Part shown: in pieces, positions 1-11,170 of the stretch | How the letters are laid out: each line of letters begins with the position of its first letter | How positions within the stretch are numbered: position 1 is the first letter of the stretch | Assembly: GCA_018398765.1 (NCBI GenBank) | Contig: JAHBMJ010001048.1 | Coordinates: 1-36,681, forward strand | Origin: Chromera velia | Lineage: Eukaryota; Sar; Chromeraceae | DNA: 36,681 nucleotides | Direction: 5' to 3' | Notes under the pieces: model-generated | Told to the model about the DNA's origin: nothing | The model's input: the letters and a program-made list of their open reading frames with translations, nothing else | Database searches by the model: none | Program-made: the position numbers and the translations under genes

Positions 1-7
1 TGTGCAG

Positions 8-1869
8 GCAGAGTCAATTTGCGATGGTTGAGTACGACCGGGTGGACTGGGAGGACGACGACGATGACGCTCCTGGGGGGGGAGGGGCCGGGGGGGAGAG
101 TGAGGATGAGGATGAGATGGACTTTGGAAGTGGCGATAATTTTACTTCGACTTTGGTGGATGACGTCTTCTTCATTTTGGCTGGCTCCATTGATCGTGGT
201 ATGTTGGGAAGGAAGGGGGTGACTTTGTGTGGTTTCTTTTTTTGAATGTTTTGCTTATCCGTCGATCATTCTACGGAAGGGGAAGATGAATTCTGGGCAA
301 AGACTCTCTGTTTGAACAGATGATGGGAATCCATTCAAAGGTTCGCCCTTTGTGATTCTGCTTTCAGATTGTGCCTGTGTACGCGTGTGGGCGATTCCTT
401 CCTCCATTTACAGACCCGAGCCCCCTTCGCCGCACTTCTTTGTGTGTTATCTGCTGCAGCAATTTCGACTTCTGACGTCGTTGTGGTCTGTTCTGTGATC
501 AACCACGTCTCGGCTCTGATCAGCACAGACCTGAAACAGAGGCTATTGGACAACCTGGGAGAGAGCAAGAGACTCTACCAGGTCTATATTCAGGTGGGTC
601 AAAGCACAAGAAAGAATTTGTGTTGCATTTCTTTTGTTTGGTCCTTTCTGTTGTCTTCTTTTGCATTCCTTCTACAGCTAAGATGACTTAATGAAGCTCT
701 GTTCTGCATTCTTGTAGAGTTTGTCTATCCAGGACTGCCCTTTAATTCTGGAACCTCGGTCCTGTGATTTGTTTTGCTTTTTCTACAGGATTGGGACCAT
801 GTGAGGAGATACAGACCGAAGGAAATGATTCCGGACCCTGCGCTTCTCCCGGCAGCTGCCCGCAACAGGGGCCACTTTGGTCTGTCGTTCCGTCTTCTTC
901 TTTTCTTTCCCTTTTTTTCAGCTTTTTGTATCATGAGGAGAAACAGAAAGAATGTGATTCAAAAGAGACTCATCCGGTTTCCTGCCCCCCGGCTGGGGGT
1001 CTACTGTTTTGACGAAACCAACAACAGAAATCGAGAAAAGCCGACGATTGCGTTTGTTGTTTAAGCTCGTAGGTCACTTCGGTGTTTGGGGGGTTAGTCA
1101 AGTGTCTCTCTCCTTCCTTTTGCTCTTTTCATCTGTCCGTATGCATCCTTGTTTTCTTGCATCTTCACTTTCTCATATTTTCCTCTTTTTTTCTATCTTC
1201 TTTGTTTTCCTGTGCAGGAGCGGCTTTCTCGTGGGTCCACTCAATCGGCAATGTCCAGGTCAGTCAGTCAGCGAGTCACTCACTCAGTCAGTCAGTCAGT
1301 CAGTAGGGCATCGAGTCGCTTCGTTCACCTCCCCCCCCGTGTCTCCTCTCGCGAGTTGTTCAGTCTTCTGGTCCCTGTCTGAGTTGTGCATGGAGATACG
1401 TGTTGTTGAGACCTGATTCTCTGAAAATTGAGAAAGAACGATTCTGTCTTGGGGGAGAATTCGTTGCGTGTGTGACACCGCCTTTGTGGCTTTCCTCTTC
1501 TGCTTTGTTGCTTCGATTGACATTCGCTTCCAGAATGCTTCCTTTCCCTTTTCACACTATCGACTCTTACTACTTTCTCTTTCGGAAACTAAATGCCTGG
1601 AAGGAATGTCGGAATGGAGGAATTGAATTTGCGTGAAATTCGCACACAATCTGACGTGTGGGGGGAGGGGGGGAGTGCAGGCCTCCATCTCTAACGTTTT
1701 GGACCTGAAGAAGAGAAGCCAGAGAGGATTCCAGAGACAGTTCGAGGGGGGGACGGGGGGGGACGGAGAGGGAGAGGGGAGCCCTGGGGAAGGGGGAGAG
1801 ACGGAGACACACGGAAGATCGACCTCTCATGCTCATGGGAGGAGACGGGGTGGGTGGGCGGATTCCTGC

Positions 1870-1909
<40 letters not shown>

Positions 1910-4153
1910 ACATGCCTGGCTCCAACTTTTTTTTTCTCTTTTAGCTCTCACTCTCTCTCGCCCTCCCCCTGCGTGTGTGTGTGTGTACTCGTTGTGAATC
2001 AAGTTTTTTGCCCTGGGGCCATGTATTCATTGAGAGCTTTGCATTCGTTCGGCGCTTTCCTCTGCCTGTTTCCTTTTTTTGTGGATGAAGTGTGAAGAGA
2101 CTCCTTTGATGTCTCTCTCACTCTTTCTGATCTTTCTTTCTGTTCTGCCTCTTGCCTCGTCACCAAAACAACAAATACTTTCTGTCCTGCCTCTTGCTTC
2201 CTCGCCAAAACAACCAATACAACTGTGCAGCTGAGGGCAGACAGACGACTGAGCAGCTGATGTTCCAACACTGCCTTCAGGTCTGGAAGGGGCATGGAAG
2301 GGGATTGGGAGAATTAAATCTTGATTTGCCTTCCTTCCTTTCTTTCCTTGCCCCTTGCTTCGTGTGTCCCGTTGTCTCGGGGAATGCGCGGTTGTTCCGC
2401 GCGCGGATATTTGCTTGCGCAAAGACGGGGTTTTTTCATGAGTGTGTATCTTCTTCTTGCCCATTCGTTTTGGATGGAAGTCTGGATGGATGGACGGACG
2501 GATGGATGGATGGATGGATGATGGACGTATGGATGGATGGATGAATGGATGGATGCATGAATGGATGGATGGACGCAGACTCTGGACTCGGCAAAGGCAG
2601 ACCTGGAAGCGATTCACTCAATAGCATGCAGAGACACTCTGAATATGCTCAGGGTCCGTCGGTCGGTGTTTTTGTCTCTTGTCTTTCTTCCACTCTTGCA
2701 TTGCGCGCTGACAACCAACCAAACGGAGCAGGCACGCAAATATGTATAGCAGGAACAGGATGGAATTTTCGACTGCATGTCTTGTGACAAAAAGGGGGGC
2801 CTGGGAGGAAGAGGAAGGGAGAGGAGTGTGCTTTCGGAGTGAAAACAGTCTCAGAGACCTTGTGATGCCAAATCTTCTGAGAACGGCAAACATGAGGCAA
2901 AGAAAGGAAGACGGGCGATGCATGCGTCGGACGGGACGGGAGAAGCAAAGCAGCTCATCTGATCAAATGAAAGGATGAAAATGGTGAGTGAGGGCATAGG
3001 AAGTCTTCCTCGCTTTTTTCCCCCCCTCGTGTGTCTCTCCCCGCCGCCCCCTTCCTTCGTTATTGTTTCTCTTCCTTTCTGCCTTCCTGCAGTGCCACAT
3101 CAACCCAATCCTCGCTCCTCTGGACTCTTTTGAGTACACCCTCAGCCCTGAGGACTTTGCCCGGTTTCAGGTGCGTCGTGTTGCCTCCCTGTGTCTCATC
3201 TCAGACGGGTGTGCGGCTTCGTGGTTCCGTCTTTTGTCCATCTGTCGAGCAGCATCTCTTTTTTCGTTTTTCTTGTCCTTTCAAATTTCATGTCCCTGCC
3301 TACCAGCTCGACAAAAACTCTTCTGTTCTCTTCTCTTCTGTGGTTTTGCTTTCTTTTTCCTCCTGTGTTAGTCCGTCTTGGGTCCTTCCTCCCCATTTGT
3401 TCACTTTCGTCCACTTGCCCTCCCGTACATGCACACCGACTGCTTTCTCGCTCTTCTCTTCTCTAAATTCATTGCAGGTCGAGGACCCCATCTTCCGCAG
3501 ATTCATCAGCGTCGCGCAAACTCTGGTGAAACACCTGAGGAAGGCATTGCCGTCTCCGACCGTGAGGGAGATTTTACTCCTCTTCGTAGACAGGGTGGGT
3601 GTCTGGCGAGGTGGGCTGGGGTGTGTTCAAATTCCTCCCTTGCTGTAGTTGGAACCTCTCGCGCATCAACGCATGCACGGCTGGGCAAAACGAAGAAAAT
3701 GGATGATGGTTGATTGATGCTTCGGAACGGGGACCTGCCACGCAAGTGGAATGATCTCATATGCAGTTCTCTGTAGAGACGATGAACAAAATTGGGTGGG
3801 TGCGTGTATGCAGGTAACCAAAAGAGTCGAGCAAGCCGTTCTCTCCAAGCGGTTTTCCCTCCACGGCGCTCTCCAACTAGACTCCGACGTCCGTCAGTTG
3901 GGGTCCTTCTTCGCCTCTGCACTCGAACAGTCAGTAAGGGGAAGGTTCGCCCGACTGAACGACATCGGCACTCTCCTGAACCTGGAGACAGTCAGGGAAT
4001 TCGAAGATATCTTCGGTCCGTGGAAGAGAGATGTGAAATGAATCTGATGGGCTTTCTATGCCAAACGTTTTCTTTCTCGTCCTTTTTCTGGCATACTTTT
4101 TTCTTGCCTTCGTTCTTTCTTCACATCTGTTGCCAGTCAAACTATTCTTCGAT

Positions 4154-4196
<43 letters not shown>

Positions 4197-5468
4197 GACT
4201 TCAATTATACGCTCTGCCTTGTGTGTGTCATGGATGGCCTGTCTACCTCACAATTGCTGCGTTGCTTTGGATATTGCACAGAGCTGGTCTCTTCTGGGAG
4301 GTGTTTTCTTGTTTTTCTTGTTTTCTTTCGTGTACCTCTTTTTCCTTTTTTCATATGCACCGTTGGCCTTATTGCTCGCAAAAAAAGAAAGAAAGAAAGA
4401 AGGAAAAGAAAGAAAGAAAGAAAGAAAATTGCAACACGTGTCTGGATTTGTATTTGAGAAGATGTTCTCGCTGGTTGGTATACTGCAAAATCAGAGGTAC
4501 CCCGGAATTTCCAAGGGGAGAACGAAGGGAGGGGTCAGAGGCAAGGGAGGAAGAGGGGCTCTGTGTGTGGGAATGGGGAGAGGGCATGGTCGCAGGGAGA
4601 AGGTGATGCGTGCAGAGAAATGGGGAGGGTCTGTGTTTATTAGTGTATAAAAATAAACGTGTGTTGTTTCTCCGTCTTCGTCCCCTTTTCCTTTCCTTCT
4701 CTACCTGTTTCCGTTCATCCGTCTGTCCCCTCCCCTGCCATTCCGATCTTTGCAGCCGGAGGGGCAGCTGCTCAACTTCGTCTGTCTCCTGAGGAAGTGC
4801 AACAGGTCTGCGTTTATCCTCTGTCTTCACTCTCCTCATATCCTCTGTCTGCGTTTATCCTCTGTCTTCACTCTCCTCATATCCTCTGTCTGCGTTTATC
4901 CTCTGTCTTCACTCTCCTCATATCTGCCCGTCCGTCAGTATGTGGAGATATGTTCTCTTCACTTCTTTCTCTCTCCCCGTCTCCATAACTAGAGGATTGA
5001 GAGAATGAGAGGGGCAGAGACACTACAAGGAAGACGGAGGGACACAAGGATAAATGGAAATAAACTATCATATTCTATTTTTCAGCCGAAGTAGTTCCGC
5101 GTGTACGCGCGACTGCAAAACGGGCGATTTTCGTCTCTGCTAGTCTTTGCATATTTTCTTCTGTCTTCCATCAATGCTGGCTCTCTTTGTTCTTTTTTTC
5201 GATTTTCCCTTTCCGTCTCTTTCGCTCTTCTGTTTTTCGTTGGCCTCTTCCTCTACCACTATCGATCTCTGGGTTCACCTGCTCTGTATGTGAGCTTTTT
5301 TCAGCTTTTTTTTTTATACCGTGGTCAACAATCAACGCCACTGTCACCGTTGCTTTGCGCTGCTTCTCTTTCGCTTCCTTTACTTTCCTCCGGCAGGTTT
5401 TGTCGCTGCGAGTGGATTTTGCGCAAGCAGACGTTGCAGCAGCTGTGAAGCGGGTCTTTGGCAAGTGA
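8..5468 (+). CDS. COG4: COG4, Golgi tethering complex subunit, C-terminal half (5' partial, 12 exons)
   Basis: COG4 belongs to lobe A of the conserved oligomeric Golgi complex, which tethers retrograde vesicles at the Golgi. Exons: 8-198, 460-593, 789-879, 1218-1258, 1681-1849, 2231-2280, 2579-2653, 3093-3170, 3478-3594, 3814-4015, 4756-4805, 5397-5468. Joined, they read 422 residues in one frame to a TGA, with matching phases at all 11 junctions. Family matches are [15 protein letters not shown] followed by the conserved INH region (exons 1-2), VHSIGNVQ plus SNVLDLKKR (exons 4-5), [15 protein letters not shown] (exon 10), and the C-terminus [20 protein letters not shown] (exons 11-12), which corresponds to the LTPAEVRQVLALRIDF end of animal COG4. 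Human COG4 is about 785 residues, so roughly half is present. The ATG at 24 is internal: the reading frame and the family match continue upstream, and TGTGCAG at 1-7 looks like an acceptor. Acidic and Gly/Glu-rich insertions lie in exons 1 and 5. Exon boundaries are inferred. Confidence 0.9.
1259..1306 (+). repeat. CAGT-type microsatellite in COG4 intron 4
   Basis: Imperfect tetranucleotide repeat (gtca/cagt) that begins directly at the 5' splice site of the intron following exon 1218-1258. The donor GTCAGT is itself the first repeat unit. Confidence 0.85.
1873..1908 (+). repeat. (TG)n microsatellite in COG4 intron 5
   Basis: An uninterrupted TG dinucleotide run inside the intron after exon 1681-1849. 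A shorter TG run occurs again near 1972-1986. ORFs read through it (poly Cys-Val or Thr-His) are artefacts. Confidence 0.95.
2467..2573 (+). repeat. (GGAT)n microsatellite array in COG4 intron 6
   Basis: About 100 bases of tandem ggat/ggac/atga units ending a few bases before the acceptor of the exon starting at 2579. It lies wholly within the intron. Confidence 0.9.
4156..4193 (+). repeat. (TC)n microsatellite in COG4 intron 10
   Basis: A run of about 19 CT units in the long intron between exons 3814-4015 and 4756-4805. Confidence 0.95.
4380..4427 (+). repeat. (GAAA)n microsatellite in COG4 intron 10
   Basis: Purine-rich gaaa/gaaag tandem units. This is one of the intron repeats that is not in the pyrimidine/TG-rich orientation relative to the sense strand. 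Confidence 0.9.
4806..4924 (+). repeat. 41-bp minisatellite, about 2.9 copies, starting at a splice donor
   Basis: Copies start at 4806, 4847 and 4888 with the unit beginning gtctgcgtttatcctctg. The copies look identical and the third stops short. The first copy begins exactly at the 5' splice site of COG4 intron 11, so copies two and three also begin with a GTCTGC that matches the donor. Confidence 0.92.
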
Positions 5469-5714
5469 CAGAAAGCGACGGTGTGCTGGCCTTTACGAAT
5501 GAATGACTGCCTGGCTGCCTCACTGATTCTCCTGGATAGCTTCAAAGCGCAGAATTGATCCAGTGTCAGATTGACGCCGGCGACGCAACACAGAGGTTGC
5601 ATAGAGGTTTGCGGATTGTACAAGCCAGTGAGCAAGCCAGCGGGCAGAAAATTGGAGTCCCCATCCTAGCCCCCATCATTAGCTGACATCGTGATTTTAT
5701 AACCCAGCCTTCAA
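5469..5714. other. COG4 3' flank, no gene seen
   Basis: Sequence directly downstream of the COG4 stop codon. It probably includes the 3' untranslated region. I see no conserved coding frame, RNA gene or clear AATAAA signal before the foldback element starts. Confidence 0.5.
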
Positions 5715-5961
5715 GTTGTACCCTAGGCTCCCCATATCAAAAGAAAAAAAAAAGAAAATTGGGCTAAAAACCTAATTAGTTTTTTTTTAAAATATTTTTT
5801 CTAGGATTTTCTAGAACAACACCTGAACAACTGTTGTTTGGGGTGTTGCATGGGTGTTGCACAATGCACAAGTGTTGTTTAGAAAAGAAAAAAAAAAGAA
5901 AATCAAAAATCAATTTTTGGCAATTATTTTTTTTTTTAATATGGGGAGCCTAGGTTGTACC
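5715..5961. mobile_element. MITE-like foldback element with 8-bp target site duplication
   Basis: The element occupies 5723-5953 (231 bp). Its left end CTAGGCTCCCCATAT (5723-5737) is the exact reverse complement of its right end (5939-5953), giving 15-bp terminal inverted repeats. GTTGTACC occurs as a direct repeat immediately outside both ends (5715-5722 and 5954-5961), as expected for a target site duplication. The interior is AT-rich, has A/T homopolymer tracts and several GTGTTG words, and has no coding capacity. An 8-bp duplication is typical of hAT (and P) transposons, so this is most likely a non-autonomous hAT-type MITE. The superfamily assignment rests on duplication length only. Confidence 0.85.
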
Positions 5962-8497
5962 TAGAGTTGTACGTACTAGCGTAAAATTCTACTACTCTAG
6001 CTACCACTACCATTCTATTTATATTATGGAAGTTTAACAAGCGCATCACTGCGGCATCAGTCAGTAAGTAAGCAAGTAAGTGCAATAAGTGGACTAGTGA
6101 GTGCAGATAGATGAGTTGTAAGCTGTTTTTACGGGAGTCTTAGTAATATCAGATACAGGTGGTTAAAGTCTGACAGACATCGGTTGGTTTGGTCTAGCAG
6201 TTAATATCAATCTCGAGCATTCTTAATGATGACGTCAAGCAGACACATCAAGCATGCACTTCACTAAAATCATGCACTTAATGAAAGCATGCCCGACTTC
6301 ACGATGCGTGGCCTCGTGATACACCCATGCACGCTATGTGGCCTAGGTCCCCCGTCCGGCCCACATCTGTCTGACACTTGCTAGCCCTTTATTACTCAGT
6401 CTTCTTATTAGGCGGAATGCCCCTTACATGAGTGAGTGAGTGCATATAAGCTAGTGTATGAGTGAGTAAGTATAAGGCTTCGATCGGAGAGATGTGCTGA
6501 ATAGCAAGTGTTAATAGCTAGGTTAATGGAAGTTTAAGTATCTTTACGAGCAGAAAGCTAGGCAGAAAGTCACACTGTGACTCACACAGGCAACCTCAGA
6601 GTCTGTAGATGTCGTCACGGAAAGATATGGACGAGGATATAGACCTGCTCCAGGACGCTCCAGGACCACGCTGCTCGTGCATGTTCAGGATTTTCTTTCT
6701 CATTTCTTGTTCAATGAAATTAAAAAGTTAACTAACATTGCGTCGCAGACTAGAGCTTTCCAGGGCTGCATAAGGCATCAATCAGCTCCGAGTCCATCAC
6801 ATACAATTCAATTAATCTGTCGATCTCATTCCATGAATTGGAGTGTCCGAGTGTATCCAAGTGAACATCTAGGTCAATTATAGTTAACATGGTCTTCTAT
6901 CCTTTACACATATTTGCCTCTAAATCTCATAGCCCTTAGATTCTACGTATTAACTTGAAAAACTTCAAGTTGTACGATCCTTCATATTCTCCATCTTGCT
7001 AGCCACTAATGGCCCACCATATAACTGCGCCATACTTGTACCTAGGCTTGTACTTCTAGTACATAAATAACATAACAATCCTTGATTTGTATACGTTTTT
7101 TTTATTCCTGGTGGTTCTCATAAAGATAAATATGTTAGTCCAGAATCTAACTTGATTGTAGTCAATCTTTTATACTGGAAAAATCCTAGGAAAAATTATT
7201 TTTTCCTAAACTCCTTTTGTTAAGTGTTGCTCACTGCTTAGTCAATCTTGGATACATGCAGGCAGATGATCCTGATCCTAGTCCTGACCTGGGTAGAACT
7301 CTTGATCCATCATCACAAAACTCACAGCATCCACAACATGCCACTCTGTGACAAGATGCTCCCCAACTTCCAAAAAACTATACGCGGCAGGCACTCTTTT
7401 CCCTATGTGCTGGTTTCTCTCTTGCTTGAGCTCTTTGATATCCTTCCTCATCTTTCTTCACCCACACCTCGATAGGAGTGGCGACTAGGTGAGTCAGACC
7501 ACCCCTCGCGATCTTAATTGCCCTCATTCGATCTCTATATTTCCCTCTACACTGGCCTTCTCTTCTTCCAGAGGCAGGAGAGCCCGCTCAGGAGTTGTAG
7601 TCGAGTATTTCATAGCGACTTGCTGGAGGTAGGTAATGCCTTGAAGGCTAAAAGAAAACCCTGGTCATCTCTCATCAGCAGTTAGGTAATATCTGTGACC
7701 TCGAAGGCCTTCATCCGATCTCTATTCCCTCTCTTCTTTTTGTGGTCTCTTAGGACCCAACGTCGACATCGATAGATACATATATGGCCAGGTAAGGGAG
7801 AATGGAAATGAGAGAGAGAGGGGGAGAGGAAGAGTGAAAAAGAAAGATAGAGAGTGAAATGGAGTGAAGGAGGGAACCGAAGAGAAAAAAAAAGTCAAAA
7901 ACAGGACAAGAAGCGACCCACTGTTACCCGCTGGTCATCCAGAAGGAGAACAGAAAAGGACAAAGGGCAGAAAAGTCGGGGCTAAAAGCCTTAGCCCGTT
8001 GGTTATCAGCTATAGAAGGCGAAAAGAAAGGCATGTAATCATTATGCCCAATGGCTAGGCGTCATATAGTTGTGGTGTTTCCCTTAATGAAACAAGGGGA
8101 AGGAAAAACCTGGAAGGGGCTTCAGGAAAGAATCGGAAAAGAAAGGGGAATGGGTTGGCTTACTGCGCAAATCGATTTCATCTGCGTGTGCATGAGTGAG
8201 TGCACAAGAGGGCTAGTCCTCGTCCAACTTAACGAAACAATGTTGAAACGCACATGCCTTCCTTTGCCTTTCCTCTTCTTTCTCTTTCCTCTCATGGTTT
8301 TACCGGCTTGGGGTCTTTGTTTTTTCTTGTGAGCACCTTCTTTCCGCGCTGCACGCACTCATGACCATTGGTTCACGTTTTGGTCATGAGCTGCCAAAAA
8401 TTCATTTATAGGCAAAAAGTCTTCTTCTGAGGCCCTAGGGCGAAAACCCCCCTAAAACCACGCTAAAACCCCCTTTAAAAACCACAAAATTCACTTT
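5962..8497. other. Long intergenic region, no gene recognised
   Basis: About 2.5 kb of moderately AT-rich DNA, with short gagt/aagt-type repeats near 6055-6120 and 6430-6475, a purine-rich patch at 7790-7890, and two similar stretches (near 7515-7545 and 7705-7735) sharing cgatctctat-like words. Short ORFs at 7248-7475, 7864-8058 and 8051-8332 show no recognisable domain or splice support. I see no tRNA or rRNA. Confidence 0.6.
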
Positions 8498-8713
8498 TCA
8501 AAGAGGCTCTGCCAAATATTTAGGAGTGCGTGCAGCGCGTTTCTTTCCTTTCACTCCTCCCTTCCCTTTTCCGTCTTTTTTCACTACTGCCTTCCCTGCT
8601 TTCTTTCCCCCCCCTTCATTTACGGTAGTCTGAGATGGCACAGGTCCCATGACCTCGATGAGCCGCTCGAAGCCATAGAGAGACAGAATCTGATGCTCCC
8701 CCTCCCCCCCCAA
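8498..8713 (-). pseudogene. Possible minus-strand coding fragment, unidentified
   Basis: An open minus frame of about 71 codons. It starts with a moderately complex stretch (HQILSLYGFERLIEVMGP), then becomes Lys/Gly-rich. It lies downstream of, and on the same strand as, the decayed coding remnant at 9656-11170, so it may be another fragment of the same repeat family. I do not recognise the family, and it could be a chance ORF. Confidence 0.25.
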
Positions 8714-9655
8714 TGAGAGAGAGTAAGTGTGGTAGACACATGACCATGCAGACCCCCTAACGAACGTACGGTTGGGTGACTATGCCCCCTCTACTGTACC
8801 CCCTCTGAACTGTTGCCACTGCCTTTTTCAATTGCTTCGTGGAGGGATAAGGCCCTCAGGAAGTCGGGGAGACGAAAACAGACTCAGAAGGGTTCGTTGT
8901 ATGTACGGCCGCAGACTCGTCCTCTTTCTCTTCTTTGTTAGGGTTGGTCTCTGGTGCCCTCACTCTCCCTCGGGAAGTTGCAAAGAGGAATTTGAGGGGG
9001 GAGAAACCGTCGGACTGAGTGCCGAGGGTGTTTTTACATATCTCCCACACCCTCTCAAACTTCTTGGAGGTGGTATAATGTCCTACTTAGGCGCGCCAGG
9101 AGCCGCGGGAGGCGGTGGGCCTTACAGCTATTTAAACCAGCCGCGGGCGCCTAGGGCTGCCCGCGGGCAAAGCAATGGGCCAAAGCTACGCAAAGTAGGC
9201 CGCGCAGGACCCAGGGCCCCGGAACAAATCGATATGCCCAGGCATGCCGCGAGGAAACAACGCAGCGGGCCCAATTTATGTAGTTCCACTGATTTTTGTG
9301 GTGGCGACTAAATACACGCACGTCCCTAACCAGATCTATGCTTGGGAGACGCGGCATCTCTTTCTACATGCCGTCCTGTCCAGAACCAGAGGAGATTCCA
9401 ATTGTTGTGGTCAAAAGCCAGGACAAAAAGGAGACGGGGCAGTCTCTAACGTCTCCTGCGTTAGCCATGCGTGATTAGATTGAGTGGAAGCTAGCCAATA
9501 GATCGAGATTGAATCAAGTCGAGTCATGTGGAGCTCTAGGTGTTGCTCTGACTCAGAGAATTTGAACCTAAGCCTGTTTTTAAGTGAACTTTCTGGCCAG
9601 TCCTTTAGCTTCTGTTCTCAGACCAGCCTAGCCTTGAGCCATCTCTGTACGGCGC
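8714..9655. other. Spacer without a recognised gene
   Basis: Mixed-composition DNA with a GC-rich patch around 9090-9260 (several gccgcg/gggcgc words). The plus-strand ORF 8772-9311 runs through it, but its translation is low in complexity and has no recognisable domain. No structural RNA is evident. Confidence 0.5.
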
Positions 9656-10239
9656 TCAGTAGCACAGAACAGTGGCGTCTTCGACGGAGTCTGCTGACTC
9701 TCCAAGGATTTCCACAAGCTCCATGGTGTCGTGCACCGTTCTTGCGACCTCAAAGCAGCAGATGTCCTCCTTTGAGACTTCTGCAGGCTTTAGATGCGAC
9801 CTGTAGTTTCTCACCCTTTTCGTTCGAACCATGTACGACTTTATCCCCCCCTTGTCGTACTTTAGCTGGGCCTCCATCACCTTGTTCCAACAGACTGAGT
9901 TCATGAACCCCTCACTCCCCAGAGCATCGCTCAATTGATGTAGCACATCGAACTTCTCTGAAAGGGCGGGGGCCCCTCGGCTCTGAGCCACACAAACAGA
10001 TCTGAGACGAGACGAGGATGAGGAGGGAGTCTAGAGGGCCCAGGTCGTTGCAGACCTCCTCCATCACTGCCCAGGGGATGGGCGTTCGGGATAGGAAGTA
10101 CGACCTGACGTTCTGCCTGAACTTCCCAAGTTTGGGGGTGAGGTACGAGTAGAGGAGGGCAGGGGGGGGGCTCATCGTCCCTCTTCACATTCTCCAGGCT
10201 CCCCTTCTCAGCCTCCTCCTGCCAGAGAAGGAGGGGCAT
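9656..10239 (-). pseudogene. Frameshifted minus-strand coding remnant, family unknown
   Basis: The minus frame ending at 9656 reads a complex, protein-like sequence (for example KFDVLHQLSDALGSEGF and WNKVMEAQLKYDKGG). It is blocked upstream by a TAG near 10033. Equally protein-like sequence continues upstream in another minus frame at about 10010-10175 (YLTPKLGKFRQNVRSYFL). This indicates one ancestral reading frame broken by a frameshift around 9990-10030. I do not recognise the protein. Proximity and strand suggest it belonged to the same decayed unit as the repeats at 10291-11170. Confidence 0.5.
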
Positions 10240-10290
10240 GCGGGCGACTGACGACTGGGAATGGTCGCGTTGGATGAGCCCTACAGAGAA

Positions 10291-11170
10291 TTATGCAAGA
10301 TAGCGCACCCCACCTTCCGTCCTCACGTGCGCGTCGGCTTCGAAAGGGAACACCATCAGAAGGCGTCTCATCATTTTTGGGGTAGGCTCGATCTCCAACT
10401 TTGTTTCCCACTCGTTCGATGCTGCCCCCCTTATGAACATGAAGGGCTTATCCATCTCCCCCGATTTTTCTGTCTCGTCGAACGGTGTATGAATGAATCG
10501 CTGGAATTCAAACCGCCTTGTCTTCTCTCTCATAATTTCAAAAACGAGACGGCGGCCGTCGACCTCCCCTGTCCCCGTCACAACAAGTACTGCGCACTTG
10601 AGGCCCGTTAGCACGTGTGTCCCGCTTTTCCTGGTATCTTGCCTAAACTGCGCAAGATAGCGCACACCGCCTTCTGTCCACACGTGCGCATCGGCTCCGA
10701 AGGGGCTGCCCCCCTGTCCTCACGACTTGGGCTTTCCCCCACATCGTGAGGGGGATCGTGGCGTCTGCCTTCTTCTTCACCATGAATCTCCCCTTCACTT
10801 GGTTGATCTTGCCCCCCCCGACCAACACAGCAAGAGGGACCTCCACAAAAATCCGTGCACTCTCTGCATGCCCTGTGGCGAGACTTCGAATGCCATCAGA
10901 AGGCGTCTCATCATTTTTTAGGTAGGCACAATCTCCAACTTTGTCTCCCACTCAGCAGATGCCAGTGCCCCCCTCACAAACACGAGGGGGGCATCGATCC
11001 TTCTCCCGCAGCTTCTTTGTCTCATCAAAAGGCGTATGAATGAATCGCTGGAATTCAAACCACCTTATCCTCTCTCTCGTAATTTCAAAAACGGGCAGTC
11101 ATTGACCTCCCCTGTCCCCGCCACGACAAGGACTCTGCATTTGGCTGGGGCCCCTTGGGACATGCTTACT
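10291..11170 (-). pseudogene. Tandemly duplicated, decayed coding repeats, minus strand
   Basis: Two diverged direct copies are clear. Plus-strand sequence from about 10352 to 10600 (starting catcagaaggcgtctcatca) recurs from about 10888 to 11140. A second segment, about 10291-10345 (agatagcgcac), recurs at about 10648-10705. On the minus strand they encode protein-like sequence such as CAVLVVTGTGEVDGR, FEFQRFIHTPFDE and DKVGDCAYLKNDETPSDG. Frames are interrupted: the copy ending at 10291 hits a TAA where the sister copy reads on through Gln. One stretch (ADATIPLTMWGKAQVV) faintly recalls an OB-fold of the RPA kind, but this is weak. Most likely a remnant of a repeated element or duplicated gene fragment. 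Confidence 0.6.

Noticed and set aside
24-245. ATG at 24 as the start of COG4
   Set aside because: The frame stays open upstream to an acceptor-like TGTGCAG, and COG4 family sequence continues N-terminally, so this Met is internal.
1829-2095. ORFs encoding runs of Cys-Val or Thr-His through TG/CA repeats (also near 14930, 25850, 27880, 28830, 29240 and 31560)
   Set aside because: They are translations of dinucleotide microsatellites without any other coding signal.
2445-2580. CRISPR-like or satellite interpretation of the GGAT array
   Set aside because: Units are only four bases, there are no spacers, and the host is clearly eukaryotic.
3506-3922. Minus-strand ORFs opposite COG4 exons
   Set aside because: They are antisense shadows of the conserved COG4 exons at 3478-3594 and 3814-4015.
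8440-8490. Interstitial telomere repeat (CCCTAAA-like words)
   Set aside because: The words are irregular and not in tandem.
8772-9311. Plus-strand ORF of 179 codons as a gene
   Set aside because: Biased composition, no domain, no splice partners, and it crosses an abrupt composition change.
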